Positions 50,945-59,123 of a DNA stretch of 64,000 nt are shown here, piece after piece. The DNA is taken from NCBI RefSeq assembly GCF_034263275.1, contig NZ_CP139559.1, forward strand, positions 4,836,001 to 4,900,000. The letters run 5' to 3'. The notes below the pieces were generated by a model. That model was not told where the DNA came from, made no database searches, and was given only the letters and a program-made list of their open reading frames with translations. How positions within the stretch are numbered: the first letter of the stretch is position 1; every line of letters starts with the position of its first letter. The translations under genes were made by a program, and so were the position numbers. The DNA is from Mucilaginibacter sp. cycad4 (GTDB lineage Bacteria > Bacteroidota > Bacteroidia > Sphingobacteriales > Sphingobacteriaceae).

Positions 50945-51892
50945 TTATGTATTTACAAGTGTAGTGATGTCCTGTGATACGTTTACAATGTTAGTGTTTT
51001 TGCGATAATAGTTCTTCCACAATTTTTGAGGTAGCAAGCTTTTATCATGCACATGTTGGGGCGTTAGCAGACCGATACTGAAGTGTGGCCGGTGTTTGTT
51101 ATACAACTCGATAGCTCTATCCAGTAATTGTTTTGCTTGTTGCTTATTCTCAGGCCGGTGATGCTTAAGATATTCTTCTTTAAGAATGCCGTTCATTCGT
51201 TCAGCAACGGCATTCTCTAATGGGTCACCGTTCTCGGTCATACTGATCTTGATGTATCTGTCCTGTAATAGCTTTACATAGCTTTCTGTGCAATATTGCA
51301 CTCCCCGGTCCGAGTGATGTATAAGTGCCTCCGGCAATTGTTCAGGCAGGTCTTTTAAAGCCATTTTCAAGGCCTGTATCGTTTCGATCGTTTCTAAGGT
51401 ATCAGCCAAATGATAGCCAACTACTTTGTGCGAATAAGCGTCCGTTATCAAACTGATGTACAAATGTTCTTCTTTTACTTTCCAGTAGGTGATATCGCTT
51501 ACCCACAGTTGGTTAGGCCTGACGACCTCCAGGCTGCGTATGATATTCGGCCATCTGTTGAACCGGTGACCCGACCAGGTCGTCACATGCCGCCTGCGGC
51601 GTTTCTTTACTAACAGTCCATTAGCTGACAACAGGTCGAACAGTGCATCCCGTCCCATTTTAATGCCATGATCAAGCAAAAAAGGGTGCAGCTTTTCATA
51701 AAGCTTCCTGCCACCCATTGCCCGGTGGTCTTGGCGAATGCTGACAACCTCCTGCAATATAAGTGTATCCTCTATTCCAGATGCTTCTTGTTGCCAAAAG
51801 TGCTGATAATAGGCCTGACGGGTAATACCAAGTAACCGACATAATCGTACAAGGCTGATCCTTGTATACATGTCTTTCATCTCATGGATCAC
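50945..51892 (-). CDS. IS3-family transposase OrfB
   Basis: 315-residue DDE transposase. Catalytic acids: Asp in WVSDITYW, Asp in HHSDRGVQY and Glu in AVAERMNGILKEEY. N-terminal HTH_21-type segment (RISLVRLCRLLGITRQAYYQ). The separate start is GTG 51892, overlapping the orfA stop, but the transposase is more likely made as an OrfAB fusion by -1 frameshifting. Confidence 0.95.
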   Translation of the reverse strand: MIHEMKDMYTRISLVRLCRLLGITRQAYYQHFWQQEASGIEDTLILQEVVSIRQDHRAMGGRKLYEKLHPFLLDHGIKMGRDALFDLLSANGLLVKKRRRRHVTTWSGHRFNRWPNIIRSLEVVRPNQLWVSDITYWKVKEEHLYISLITDAYSHKVVGYHLADTLETIETIQALKMALKDLPEQLPEALIHHSDRGVQYCTESYVKLLQDRYIKISMTENGDPLENAVAERMNGILKEEYLKHHRPENKQQAKQLLDRAIELYNKHRPHFSIGLLTPQHVHDKSLLPQKLWKNYYRKNTNIVNVSQDITTLVNT

Positions 51893-52290
51893 TTGGTATC
51901 CGACTTTTTTCGGATAGGAATATTAAGATCACGTTCAGCAATCTCGATCATACGCTTGTACATTTCACTGCGAAGCTGCTCATCTTCAAGCTGACGTTCG
52001 AGTTCTTTGATGCGTTGTTGTTCTTGCGACAAGGCACCTGTAGGCGGATCTTTATGGGGCTTCTTTGCGGGCAAGGATAGTGGTTTTACTGATGACAAAT
52101 ATCTGTCTTTTTCCGAAACTTCTGCATAACCTAACTTCTGCATCCAACGCGTTATGCCACTATGTATCTTGATATCATATTTCCTCAACAACGCCTTTTG
52201 ACTAACACTGCCAGCCAAATACTCTTTGATAACTGAATGCTTAAATTCAAGTGAATAATGTCCTTTTCCATCAATAATGATCTTTTCCAT
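51889..52290 (-). CDS. IS3-family transposase OrfA
   Basis: 133 residues with an N-terminal helix-turn-helix (YSLEFKHSVIKEYLAGSVSQKALLRKYDI) and a leucine-zipper-like C-terminal helix (QRIKELERQLEDEQLRSEMYKRMIEI). It ends in RKKSDTK; the codons CGA AAA AAG carry a shift site into orfB. Confidence 0.92.
   Translation of the reverse strand: MEKIIIDGKGHYSLEFKHSVIKEYLAGSVSQKALLRKYDIKIHSGITRWMQKLGYAEVSEKDRYLSSVKPLSLPAKKPHKDPPTGALSQEQQRIKELERQLEDEQLRSEMYKRMIEIAERDLNIPIRKKSDTK
51904..51910 (-). promoter_or_regulatory. Programmed -1 frameshift heptamer A-AAA-AAG
   Basis: In the orfA zero frame it reads CGA AAA AAG, so slippage by -1 enters the orfB frame (AAA AAA GTC) with no stop before the orfB start. 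This is the standard IS3 mechanism. Confidence 0.85.
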
Positions 52291-52374
52291 GTAGTTTATT
52301 TTTGTGTAAACTCATTTCAGGACAAGACACATCTACCAGGATAATAAGAACAGCGAACCGGCATGACGTATATA

Positions 52375-52400
52375 TCAGGGTCCTCTCCGAGAGACCCTGA
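52375..52400. repeat. Inverted copy of the 50855-50880 hairpin
   Basis: TCAGGGTCCTCTCCGAGAGA.., the reverse complement of the hairpin on the left of the IS3 element with a single mismatch. The 26-bp palindromes were about 110 bp apart before the IS inserted between them. Confidence 0.8.
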
Positions 52401-52450
52401 TGGGACGGTGATGGGTACTCGTAATGACGGGTATTTTAGATTATTGTCGA

Positions 52451-53143
52451 TTACTGGTTATAAACAAACTTATACCCAATGCCTCTTACGGTTTGTAAAT
52501 ACTGCGGCGAATCGGCATTGGTTTCTATCTTTTTACGCAGGCGAACGATGTGCATATCCAATGTGCGGGTATTTACGTCAGCGTTGTAGCCCCAAACTTC
52601 CATCATCAGTTCCTCGCGGTTTATTACCTTGTTCTTGTTTTTAAGGAAGTAAAGGAGGATCCTGTTTTCGAGAATGGTCAGCTCGATCTTCCTTCCGTCG
52701 CGAATGAGGAGGTGCGTGTTGGGCAGGTGCTCCATGTTGGCAAAACGGTATGATTCTGGCTTTTCGCTATTCAGGGAAAACTTGATCTTATTTTCAATCA
52801 TGGCCACCAGCACGTCCATATTATAAGGCTTGGTGATATAATCAGATACCCCAAAGTTATAAGCCTCTATTTTATCAACATCCTGGGCTTTGGCGGTCAT
52901 CATGATGATGAGGCTATCAAAACCTTTTTCGCGGATATTTGCGCAAACTTCCGAGCCGGGCTTACCGGGCAGCATCCAGTCAAGCAATACAATGTCAGGC
53001 TGTTCGGCCAGTATCATGGCTTCAGCTTCATTACCGTTGCCGGCTTCCAGTACTTTGTAACCTTCCGACTGCAAACGCTCTGCAACCAGGAAACGCAGGT
53101 TCTCATCATCTTCAACCAGCGCTATTTTAATTTCTTTGTTCAT
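52451..53143 (-). CDS. OmpR/PhoB-family response regulator
   Basis: 230 residues. Receiver domain with acidic DDE near residues 12-14, phosphoacceptor Asp in VLLDWMLPG, Thr in MMTAKAQ and Lys in ITKPYN; winged-helix output domain with the recognition part TRTLDMHIVRLRKKI and the wing LQTVRGIGYKFV. Transcribed with the histidine kinase 3 bp upstream. Target genes are unknown; autoregulation is possible. Confidence 0.95.
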   Translation of the reverse strand: MNKEIKIALVEDDENLRFLVAERLQSEGYKVLEAGNGNEAEAMILAEQPDIVLLDWMLPGKPGSEVCANIREKGFDSLIIMMTAKAQDVDKIEAYNFGVSDYITKPYNMDVLVAMIENKIKFSLNSEKPESYRFANMEHLPNTHLLIRDGRKIELTILENRILLYFLKNKNKVINREELMMEVWGYNADVNTRTLDMHIVRLRKKIETNADSPQYLQTVRGIGYKFVYNQ

Positions 53144-53146
53144 ATC

Positions 53147-54793
53147 TTAATGTTCGTATGGAAGCGTAACTAAAAATTCCGAGCCTTCGTTAACCTTACT
53201 GTAAACAGTTATATCGCCGTTCATAAAATTAACCAGTTCTTTACAAAATGCCAAACCCAGGCCAACGCTCCCGTTTTGATTGTATTGGTTCTCTATCCTG
53301 TAAAACTTCTTAAAAACGTTATTCAGTTCATTTTTTGGTATCCCTATCCCCTTATCAGCAAATGAAAACACAATATTGCGTTTTTCCTGTGAAATATTGA
53401 TGAACAACTCCTTTTGCTGAGGGTGCGAATACTTGTATGCATTTTCAATAAGATTTTGAAAAACACTCCCTAATAATACCGGATCGGTATAAAAAGTTTC
53501 AACCTTATTGATTTTAAATTTAATATTAAAATCAGCATACTTTATTTTAAAGGTATCAATATACCGGCTAATAAAGTTCTCTATATCAATTTCTTCCTGT
53601 TTAAGGGTAATGGATTTATTTTCAATTTGGGTAAACGAAAGCAGTTTATTCATCAGCTCGTTCAGCTTATCAGCTTCTTCATCCAGTATTTTACCATAAT
53701 GGCGGCGCTGCCTTTCGGTAAGCTCACCATCGCTGCGCAAGTTTGATCCGGCTATCTTAATTACACTTACAGGAGTCTTAAACTCATGAGTAAAGTTGTT
53801 AATAAAATCATACTGAAGCTTAAACAGCTTCATATTCACGTTCAGGTTGCGGTAAATAAGCCATCCTATCAGCATTAAAAACAGGGTCATTAACAGTACT
53901 ATAGCTCCAATGGGCATAAAGCGGCGGTTAATCTCGGCAGTTAAATACCCCTGCGCCGAACTGAAAAACAGCTTATAATCAGAAAAAGCAACCGGCAATG
54001 GTACTTCCGTTATCAGTTTATCGCCCTCACTGTCAATAGGATCATACACTACAGGCTGGATGGATACATTTTCGTACAGCTCGGGGTGCGTATTTTTTAC
54101 CTTCATCAGGTATGGGTCGAGGTAAAAGGTCATCATGTTTTGCTTGTATGAAGCCCCTTTGCTGTTACCCAGCATTTGCATGTCACGATAAATACGTACA
54201 TCTTCGCGCCGCAGCACGTTGGTATAACTTATCTTGTCGGGTTTCACATCCCAAAAAGCCTTAAAAAGTTCATCCTGGCTTGATACACGTGACGTATCTG
54301 AAAAAGCGATATAATTACTCAGCTTAATGGCCATCTCCCTGAAATCATCTTCATTGACCGTTCGCCGCTGCTCGGCCCCGTAAACCTTATCGTTAACGTG
54401 CCAATACTGATAAACCGCCTTAGCAGCTATATTCAAATTATTTTTGCGTACGGTCATAGTAGTTGTGCCGCCAATGAGGGCATCATAAAAGACAACCCGG
54501 CGCACAAAATTATAATCATGAAAAACAGAGGCTGCATATTTACCTGCCGATGCCGAGTCAAGAAAACCCTGGTATGAGGTTATCTCAGGGATCTTATTCT
54601 GAAAAAACTCATAATAAGGTTTAATGGTTTGTTCCAATACCTCTACCTTTTTTGAGGCAAACTCATTTTCAACATACTTGGCAGTGAGATTATAAGATAT
54701 AAACAGGGCCACCACAAAAGTTATGGATATGAACACCAGGAATATGGTGATCAGCGTAAAATTTTGCCGGTAAGCGTTTTTCTGTACTGCCAT
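53147..54793 (-). CDS. Sensor histidine kinase
   Basis: 548 residues. Two transmembrane helices (about 13-34 and 275-297) enclose a periplasmic sensor of roughly 240 residues with no motif I recognise. The kinase core has the H box HEFKTPVSVIK, N box NLIENAYKYS, G1 ADKGIGIP, F box and G2 GSVGLGLAF. Phosphorylates the adjacent regulator. It follows the S9-like gene by 7 bp, so the periplasmic or lipoprotein product of that gene is a candidate input partner. Confidence 0.95.
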   Translation of the reverse strand: MAVQKNAYRQNFTLITIFLVFISITFVVALFISYNLTAKYVENEFASKKVEVLEQTIKPYYEFFQNKIPEITSYQGFLDSASAGKYAASVFHDYNFVRRVVFYDALIGGTTTMTVRKNNLNIAAKAVYQYWHVNDKVYGAEQRRTVNEDDFREMAIKLSNYIAFSDTSRVSSQDELFKAFWDVKPDKISYTNVLRREDVRIYRDMQMLGNSKGASYKQNMMTFYLDPYLMKVKNTHPELYENVSIQPVVYDPIDSEGDKLITEVPLPVAFSDYKLFFSSAQGYLTAEINRRFMPIGAIVLLMTLFLMLIGWLIYRNLNVNMKLFKLQYDFINNFTHEFKTPVSVIKIAGSNLRSDGELTERQRRHYGKILDEEADKLNELMNKLLSFTQIENKSITLKQEEIDIENFISRYIDTFKIKYADFNIKFKINKVETFYTDPVLLGSVFQNLIENAYKYSHPQQKELFINISQEKRNIVFSFADKGIGIPKNELNNVFKKFYRIENQYNQNGSVGLGLAFCKELVNFMNGDITVYSKVNEGSEFLVTLPYEH

Positions 54794-54800
54794 ATCGGCT

Positions 54801-56693
54801 TTATGGTTTAACCCGCATATTCTTATCCAAAAACTTCTCTATTTCGGCATACATTTCCATACGGTTATGTTCGCTCCTGAAATATGCACGTTCATTGGGT
54901 TTTAAAAAGTATTTCACATCAACGTTCCGCTTGCGCAGCTCGCGCACAAACTGGTTAAGCTCACTGATATTTGCCCGCTGGTCTTTAGCACCCTGGAATA
55001 TGATTAAAGGCACCTTAATTTTATCGGTATGAAAAACCGGTGAGATTGCCCTTAACTGGTCGGCGTCTGTTTCAGGGTTACCAACCATTTCGTAAGTCAT
55101 TTTTAAATATGGCTTAACAAATGGCGGGGCGTCTTTGATATAGGTAAAAAAGTTAATAAGCCCGTATTGAACTACGGCGCAGTTATATAACTCCGGATGA
55201 AATGAAACGCCGTAAAGTGCCGAAAAACCACCAAAACGACCGCCAAAAATGGCAATCTTTTTAGGATTTGCAACTTTAGTATCGATGAGCCAGTGTACCC
55301 CATCGGTAATATCATCCTGGATTTTGCCGCCTACCTGTTTATAGCCCGCACTACGGAATGCTTTTCCATATCCTGTTGAACCGCGGTAGTTAACCTGGAA
55401 AACTGCATAACCACGATTGGCTAAAAACTGCACCTGGTCATCATATCCCCAAGTATCCCGTCCCCACGGGCCGTCATGCGGCATCACTACTACCGGGTAG
55501 TTTTCACTTTTGTTACCCCGGGGCAGGGTTAAATAACCATTTATCAGCAAGCCATCACGTGCATGGTATGATATAGGCTTCATAGCACACAGTTCTGCGG
55601 GCACCAGGCTCGAGTTTATGTCGCTTAACTTGGTTAGCTTACCACTGTTTTTTTCAAAAAGATAATACGAGCCGGGGTTACGGTCGGTATAGGTATTCAA
55701 TATAAATTTGTTCTCCGAACTATCGCGATCAACCACCCTGATCTCATTATCCTTAAGCTGTTGCTGAATGGTTTTGTACATTTGCTCAACATCAGCCGCA
55801 AGAAAATGCTTGCGCGGCATAGATTCATCCCATCCGGTAAACTCTATCCGGCGCTTATTTTTTGAGTATTCAAAACTGGTAATGTCCGCTTTGCTGCAGC
55901 TAAAAATTGTCCGCTCTTCTTTGCCATCCTCGGCATTGATCTCAACCAGGGCCATCTTGTCGCGGTTTACGTTTGAGAGTGCATAGAAGTAATTTTTAAC
56001 TCCGGTAAAAGCTATGGGTTTTACTGCATTCTTAAAATTATTTTCGATAATGGGCTTAAAAGGTTTATCCTCATCCGGGCGAAATAAAATGGTTTCATTA
56101 ACCCCGTCTGATGCCCTTTCCAACCTGATCCTGCCATCGGCATCGGCAAACCATTCGGTAATATTACCCGGGTTGAGCAGGTAAGTCTTCATTTCGCCTG
56201 TTTTTACGTTAAGCCGGTAAACGTCAAAATTGCCTGGATCACGTTCATTGGTTTTAATGGTGATGATATCGGGCTGCTGCCGGTTGCGGTTAACCAGGCC
56301 TATCCTCACGTTGCCAAGCGATAATATAGTGCGACTTTTGTCGGTAGCTACATCAAAAGCGTACATCTTTACCGAATCGGTAGCTATCAGGTCCTGCGAA
56401 AAAACAAGCTGGTTATTATAGGTCCAGAAATAATCACCGCGGATAGAGTAATCCTCAAATTGGGTAACCATCCGCTCCTTACCATCGGCTAATGATTGTA
56501 TAAAAATATTCTGTTTGTCCTTAAATGGCTTTAGGTATGATACATATTTACCATCGGGTGAAATGCGGTAGAAACTTCTTTCGGGTGTTTTAAAAAAGTC
56601 AATAATAGGAATTTGCCTTATCTTGTTCCTGTTGCAGGAAAAGAAGGCGATGATGCAACTCACAATAAGAAAAAATCTGACCCGGCCAAGCAT
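54801..56693 (-). CDS. S9 prolyl-oligopeptidase-like lipoprotein, apparently catalytically dead
   Basis: 630 residues. Signal peptide with lipobox FFSC (about residue 20), an N-terminal beta-propeller (about 35-370, e.g. FYRISPDGKYVSYLKPFKD) and a C-terminal alpha/beta-hydrolase domain (YPVVVMPHDGPWGRDTWGYD, QFLANRGYAVFQVNYRGSTGYGKAFR). The nucleophile motif GxSxGG reads GGRFGG: codon CGT (Arg) stands where Ser is required. The Asp motif IIFQGAKDQRAN is kept, but the His motif normally EGHGF reads NERAYF, so the His is also missing. The fold is intact and the frame open, arguing for a retained non-enzymatic role. First gene of the operon with the histidine kinase and response regulator. Confidence 0.88.
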   Translation of the reverse strand: MLGRVRFFLIVSCIIAFFSCNRNKIRQIPIIDFFKTPERSFYRISPDGKYVSYLKPFKDKQNIFIQSLADGKERMVTQFEDYSIRGDYFWTYNNQLVFSQDLIATDSVKMYAFDVATDKSRTILSLGNVRIGLVNRNRQQPDIITIKTNERDPGNFDVYRLNVKTGEMKTYLLNPGNITEWFADADGRIRLERASDGVNETILFRPDEDKPFKPIIENNFKNAVKPIAFTGVKNYFYALSNVNRDKMALVEINAEDGKEERTIFSCSKADITSFEYSKNKRRIEFTGWDESMPRKHFLAADVEQMYKTIQQQLKDNEIRVVDRDSSENKFILNTYTDRNPGSYYLFEKNSGKLTKLSDINSSLVPAELCAMKPISYHARDGLLINGYLTLPRGNKSENYPVVVMPHDGPWGRDTWGYDDQVQFLANRGYAVFQVNYRGSTGYGKAFRSAGYKQVGGKIQDDITDGVHWLIDTKVANPKKIAIFGGRFGGFSALYGVSFHPELYNCAVVQYGLINFFTYIKDAPPFVKPYLKMTYEMVGNPETDADQLRAISPVFHTDKIKVPLIIFQGAKDQRANISELNQFVRELRKRNVDVKYFLKPNERAYFRSEHNRMEMYAEIEKFLDKNMRVKP

Positions 56694-56847
56694 AGCTACA
56701 ATTACCCTATTTTATTAATTGAGTCAAATTAGATAAATAAGTTCGATGTTATCAAGATGTCACTACAATTTTACCCTTATATGCCGTTATATAAATAATA
56801 CGGTAAACCAGCTTAATCAATCCTATTAATTGATTATTTTTGAACAG

Positions 56848-58656
56848 ATGAGGGCTTTATATATTGTTATTATTCTTGCTTTTTGCTTTAGCACACGGCT
56901 GCTTGCGCAGGACAATGAGCTGCTGCTGGCCAAGCAATACAACGCAAATGGCGAACCGCAAAAAGCACTCGAAATTTACCAAAAACTATACAAGCAAAAC
57001 AACGAAAATTATTACAGTGTATACGTAAATACACTGCTCAATCTTAAGAAATTTGACGAAGCCGAAAGCATCACTAAAAAGCTGATCCGCCGCCATCCTG
57101 ATGACCACCAATATGCTATAATGCTGGGCAATATTTATACGCAGCAGGGCAATATGGGCAAGGCTGACGCTATTTATGATGACCTGATCAAAAGTCTCCC
57201 TGCCGATCAGGGCGAGATATCAGCCTTAGCATCACAATTTTACCAAAGCGCTAATATTGATTATGCGATCAAAATTTTTCAGCAGGGACGGAAACTGCTT
57301 AAAAATGATAACATGTTTACTTATGAGCTTATTAACCTTTACCGTTTTAAGCGCGACAAAATATCACTCACCGACGAATACCTGAACTTTTTACCTCAAA
57401 ACCCCAATTTCATAAACCAGGCCGAAAATGCTTTTTCAAACGTATACGAGGGTAGTGCTGATTATGATATGCTTAAAACAGCTTTGCTGAGGCGCATTCA
57501 GAAAGATCCGCAACAAACCATCTATGCCGATCTGCTCACCTGGCAATACCTGCAGCAAAAAGAGTTTGACCTGGCCCTAAACCAGGCGCTGGCCCTGAGC
57601 CGCCGGCAAAACGATGATGGTAACAGCATTTATGAGCTGTGCCGTACTTTTATTGGCAACGAAGCTTATGACGAAGCCATCCGCGGGTATGAATACATTA
57701 TCAGCAAAGGAAAAACAACGTCCTTATACATCCCGTCAAAGATTGAGTTAATCAACACTAAAAATCTGAAAGTAACATCTGGCAAATACCTGCCCGAAGA
57801 TTTACTTGGACTTGAAAAGGATTATAACGATCTGCTTACCGAATTTGGCCGCAACAGCAGTACTGCTTTCGCTATGCAAAAGCTGGCCAACCTGCAGGCT
57901 TTTAAACTGCACAAACTAAAGGATGCCCAAAAACTGCTGGAAGATGCGACAAAAATCAGCGATATCAGGCCTACCCTGTTAGCCGATTGCAAACTCGATT
58001 TAGGAGACATTTACCTGCTCAACAACCAGCCATGGGAAGCTACCCTGCTTTACAGTCAGGTTGAAAAGGATTTTCCGGCCACTGCCATCGGGCAGGATGC
58101 TTTATTCAGAAATGCGAAAATGGCCTATTATACAGGTGATTTTACCTGGGCAAAAGGGCAATTGGATGTGCTAAAAGTTGCAACGTCGCAGTTAATAGCA
58201 AACGATGCGCTTAACCTGCTGTTGCTGATCCAGGATAATCTTGCTGCCGATAGCAGCGGGGCGGCGCTTAAAATGTACGCCCGGGCCGATCTTCAGATCT
58301 TTGCCCAAAACACAGAAAAAGCAGTAATGATACTGGACAGCATTGGCAAAAAGTTCCCCAATAATGCTTTAGAAGATGATATCATGATGTCGAAATCGCG
58401 CATTCTGATCCAGCAAAAAGATTATGCCGGCGCGGTGCCCCTGCTGAAAAAGATACTTGAACAACACCCTGCCGACCTGTGGGCCGACGATGCCGTATTT
58501 ATGTTAGGCGATATTTATGAAAACAGGTTAAATGATAAAACCACAGCTAAAAACTACTACCAGAAAATCATAACCGATTACCCAGGCAGCCTCTGGATCA
58601 ATGAAGCCCGTAAACGTTTCAGATTGTTAAGGGGCGATAAACCGGATGCGTCTTAA
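56848..58656 (+). CDS. TPR-repeat periplasmic protein
   Basis: About 602 residues from ATG 56848. Signal peptide MRALYIVIILAFCFSTRLLAQ. The rest consists of tetratricopeptide repeats along the whole length, for example YNANGEPQKALEIYQKLYKQN, HPDDHQYAIMLGNIYTQQGNMGKADAIYDDLIKS and DLWADDAVFMLGDIYENRLNDKTTAKNYYQKII, ending in a YfiO/YbgF-like segment ITDYPGSLWINEARKRFRLLRG. It is probably an envelope scaffold; no enzymatic motif. A partial functional analogue is PorW/SprE-type proteins but it lacks their conserved opening. Confidence 0.8.
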   Translation: MRALYIVIILAFCFSTRLLAQDNELLLAKQYNANGEPQKALEIYQKLYKQNNENYYSVYVNTLLNLKKFDEAESITKKLIRRHPDDHQYAIMLGNIYTQQGNMGKADAIYDDLIKSLPADQGEISALASQFYQSANIDYAIKIFQQGRKLLKNDNMFTYELINLYRFKRDKISLTDEYLNFLPQNPNFINQAENAFSNVYEGSADYDMLKTALLRRIQKDPQQTIYADLLTWQYLQQKEFDLALNQALALSRRQNDDGNSIYELCRTFIGNEAYDEAIRGYEYIISKGKTTSLYIPSKIELINTKNLKVTSGKYLPEDLLGLEKDYNDLLTEFGRNSSTAFAMQKLANLQAFKLHKLKDAQKLLEDATKISDIRPTLLADCKLDLGDIYLLNNQPWEATLLYSQVEKDFPATAIGQDALFRNAKMAYYTGDFTWAKGQLDVLKVATSQLIANDALNLLLLIQDNLAADSSGAALKMYARADLQIFAQNTEKAVMILDSIGKKFPNNALEDDIMMSKSRILIQQKDYAGAVPLLKKILEQHPADLWADDAVFMLGDIYENRLNDKTTAKNYYQKIITDYPGSLWINEARKRFRLLRGDKPDAS

Positions 58657-58757
58657 GTTTAGTGAGTAGTTGATTAAGTTAAGTAGAGAGTGGTTTTCTA
58701 ATTACTTTGAGTCGGCCAACCATTCACCTAATCAACTACTCACTCAATCAACTTAAA
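58657..58757. repeat. Intergenic word-palindrome (GAGTAGTTGATTA words)
   Basis: GTGAGTAGTTGATTAAGTTA.. (58665-58687) and ..TAATCAACTACTCACTCAATC (58731-58751) are inverse repeats, with GAGTGG/CCATTC in the centre. It starts at the TPR stop codon. Confidence 0.8.
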
Positions 58758-58773
58758 TAACTAATTTTACAGC

Positions 58774-59076
58774 ATGATTGTATACAACGATACCATAATA
58801 ATTGACGAAAGCATTCACGACGAATGGCTTAACTATATCAAAACCATCCATATTCCGGCTATAATGGCTACCGGGCATTTCAGCTCGTACCGCATCCTGA
58901 CTGTTATTGATTCGCCTAATGAAGGGGTTACTTATTGCATCCAGTACAATGCAGATAGCATTGATCATTTTCAGCAGTTTTACATGAACCACCTGCACAA
59001 GTTCCAGGCTACCCACCAGGAAAAATTCAACGAAAAGTTTGTGATGTTCAACACCCTGATGGAAGAGGTGGAGTAA
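58774..59076 (+). CDS. DUF4286 family protein
   Basis: 100 residues, small ferredoxin-like/dimeric alpha-beta fold typical of DUF4286. Features: MIVYNDTIIIDESIHDEWLNYIKTIHIPAIMATGHFSSYRI, YCIQYNADSIDHFQQFYMNHLHKFQATHQEKFNEKFVMFNTLMEEV. Conserved in Bacteroidota with unknown function. Preceded by the palindromic gap; an IS4 element sits 47 bp after its stop. Confidence 0.85.
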   Translation: MIVYNDTIIIDESIHDEWLNYIKTIHIPAIMATGHFSSYRILTVIDSPNEGVTYCIQYNADSIDHFQQFYMNHLHKFQATHQEKFNEKFVMFNTLMEEVE

Positions 59077-59083
59077 ATTAATT

Positions 59084-59123
59084 GTGCCAGAGATTCAGTG
59101 CGCTGACGTCGTGTACCTCTGGC
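59084..59123. repeat. Left part of an IS-split CAGAGG palindrome
   Basis: GTGCCAGAG (59084-59092) would pair with CTCTGGCAC, now divided by the IS4 insertion (CTCTGGC on both sides). Part of a repeat continuing at 60606. Confidence 0.6.
59115..59123. repeat. Target-site duplication (left), ACCTCTGGC
   Basis: Nine bases repeated exactly at 60606-60614 on the other side of the IS4 element. Confidence 0.85.

Larger units (their letters stand above)
50902..52329. mobile_element. IS3-family insertion sequence, intact
   Basis: Terminal inverted repeats TGTCTCGTCCTAAAA..AAGTTTACA and TGTCTTGTCCTGAAA..GAGTTTACA (right end read inwards), both starting TG. The triplet CAT flanks both ends (50899-50901 and 52330-52332) as a likely 3-bp target duplication. 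Contains orfA and orfB in the usual arrangement with a slippery heptamer. Confidence 0.9.

Noticed and set aside
50945..51892. OrfB of the IS3 element read as a phage-type integrase
   Set aside because: The DDE motif, orfA overlap, frameshift site and terminal repeats identify an IS3 transposase.
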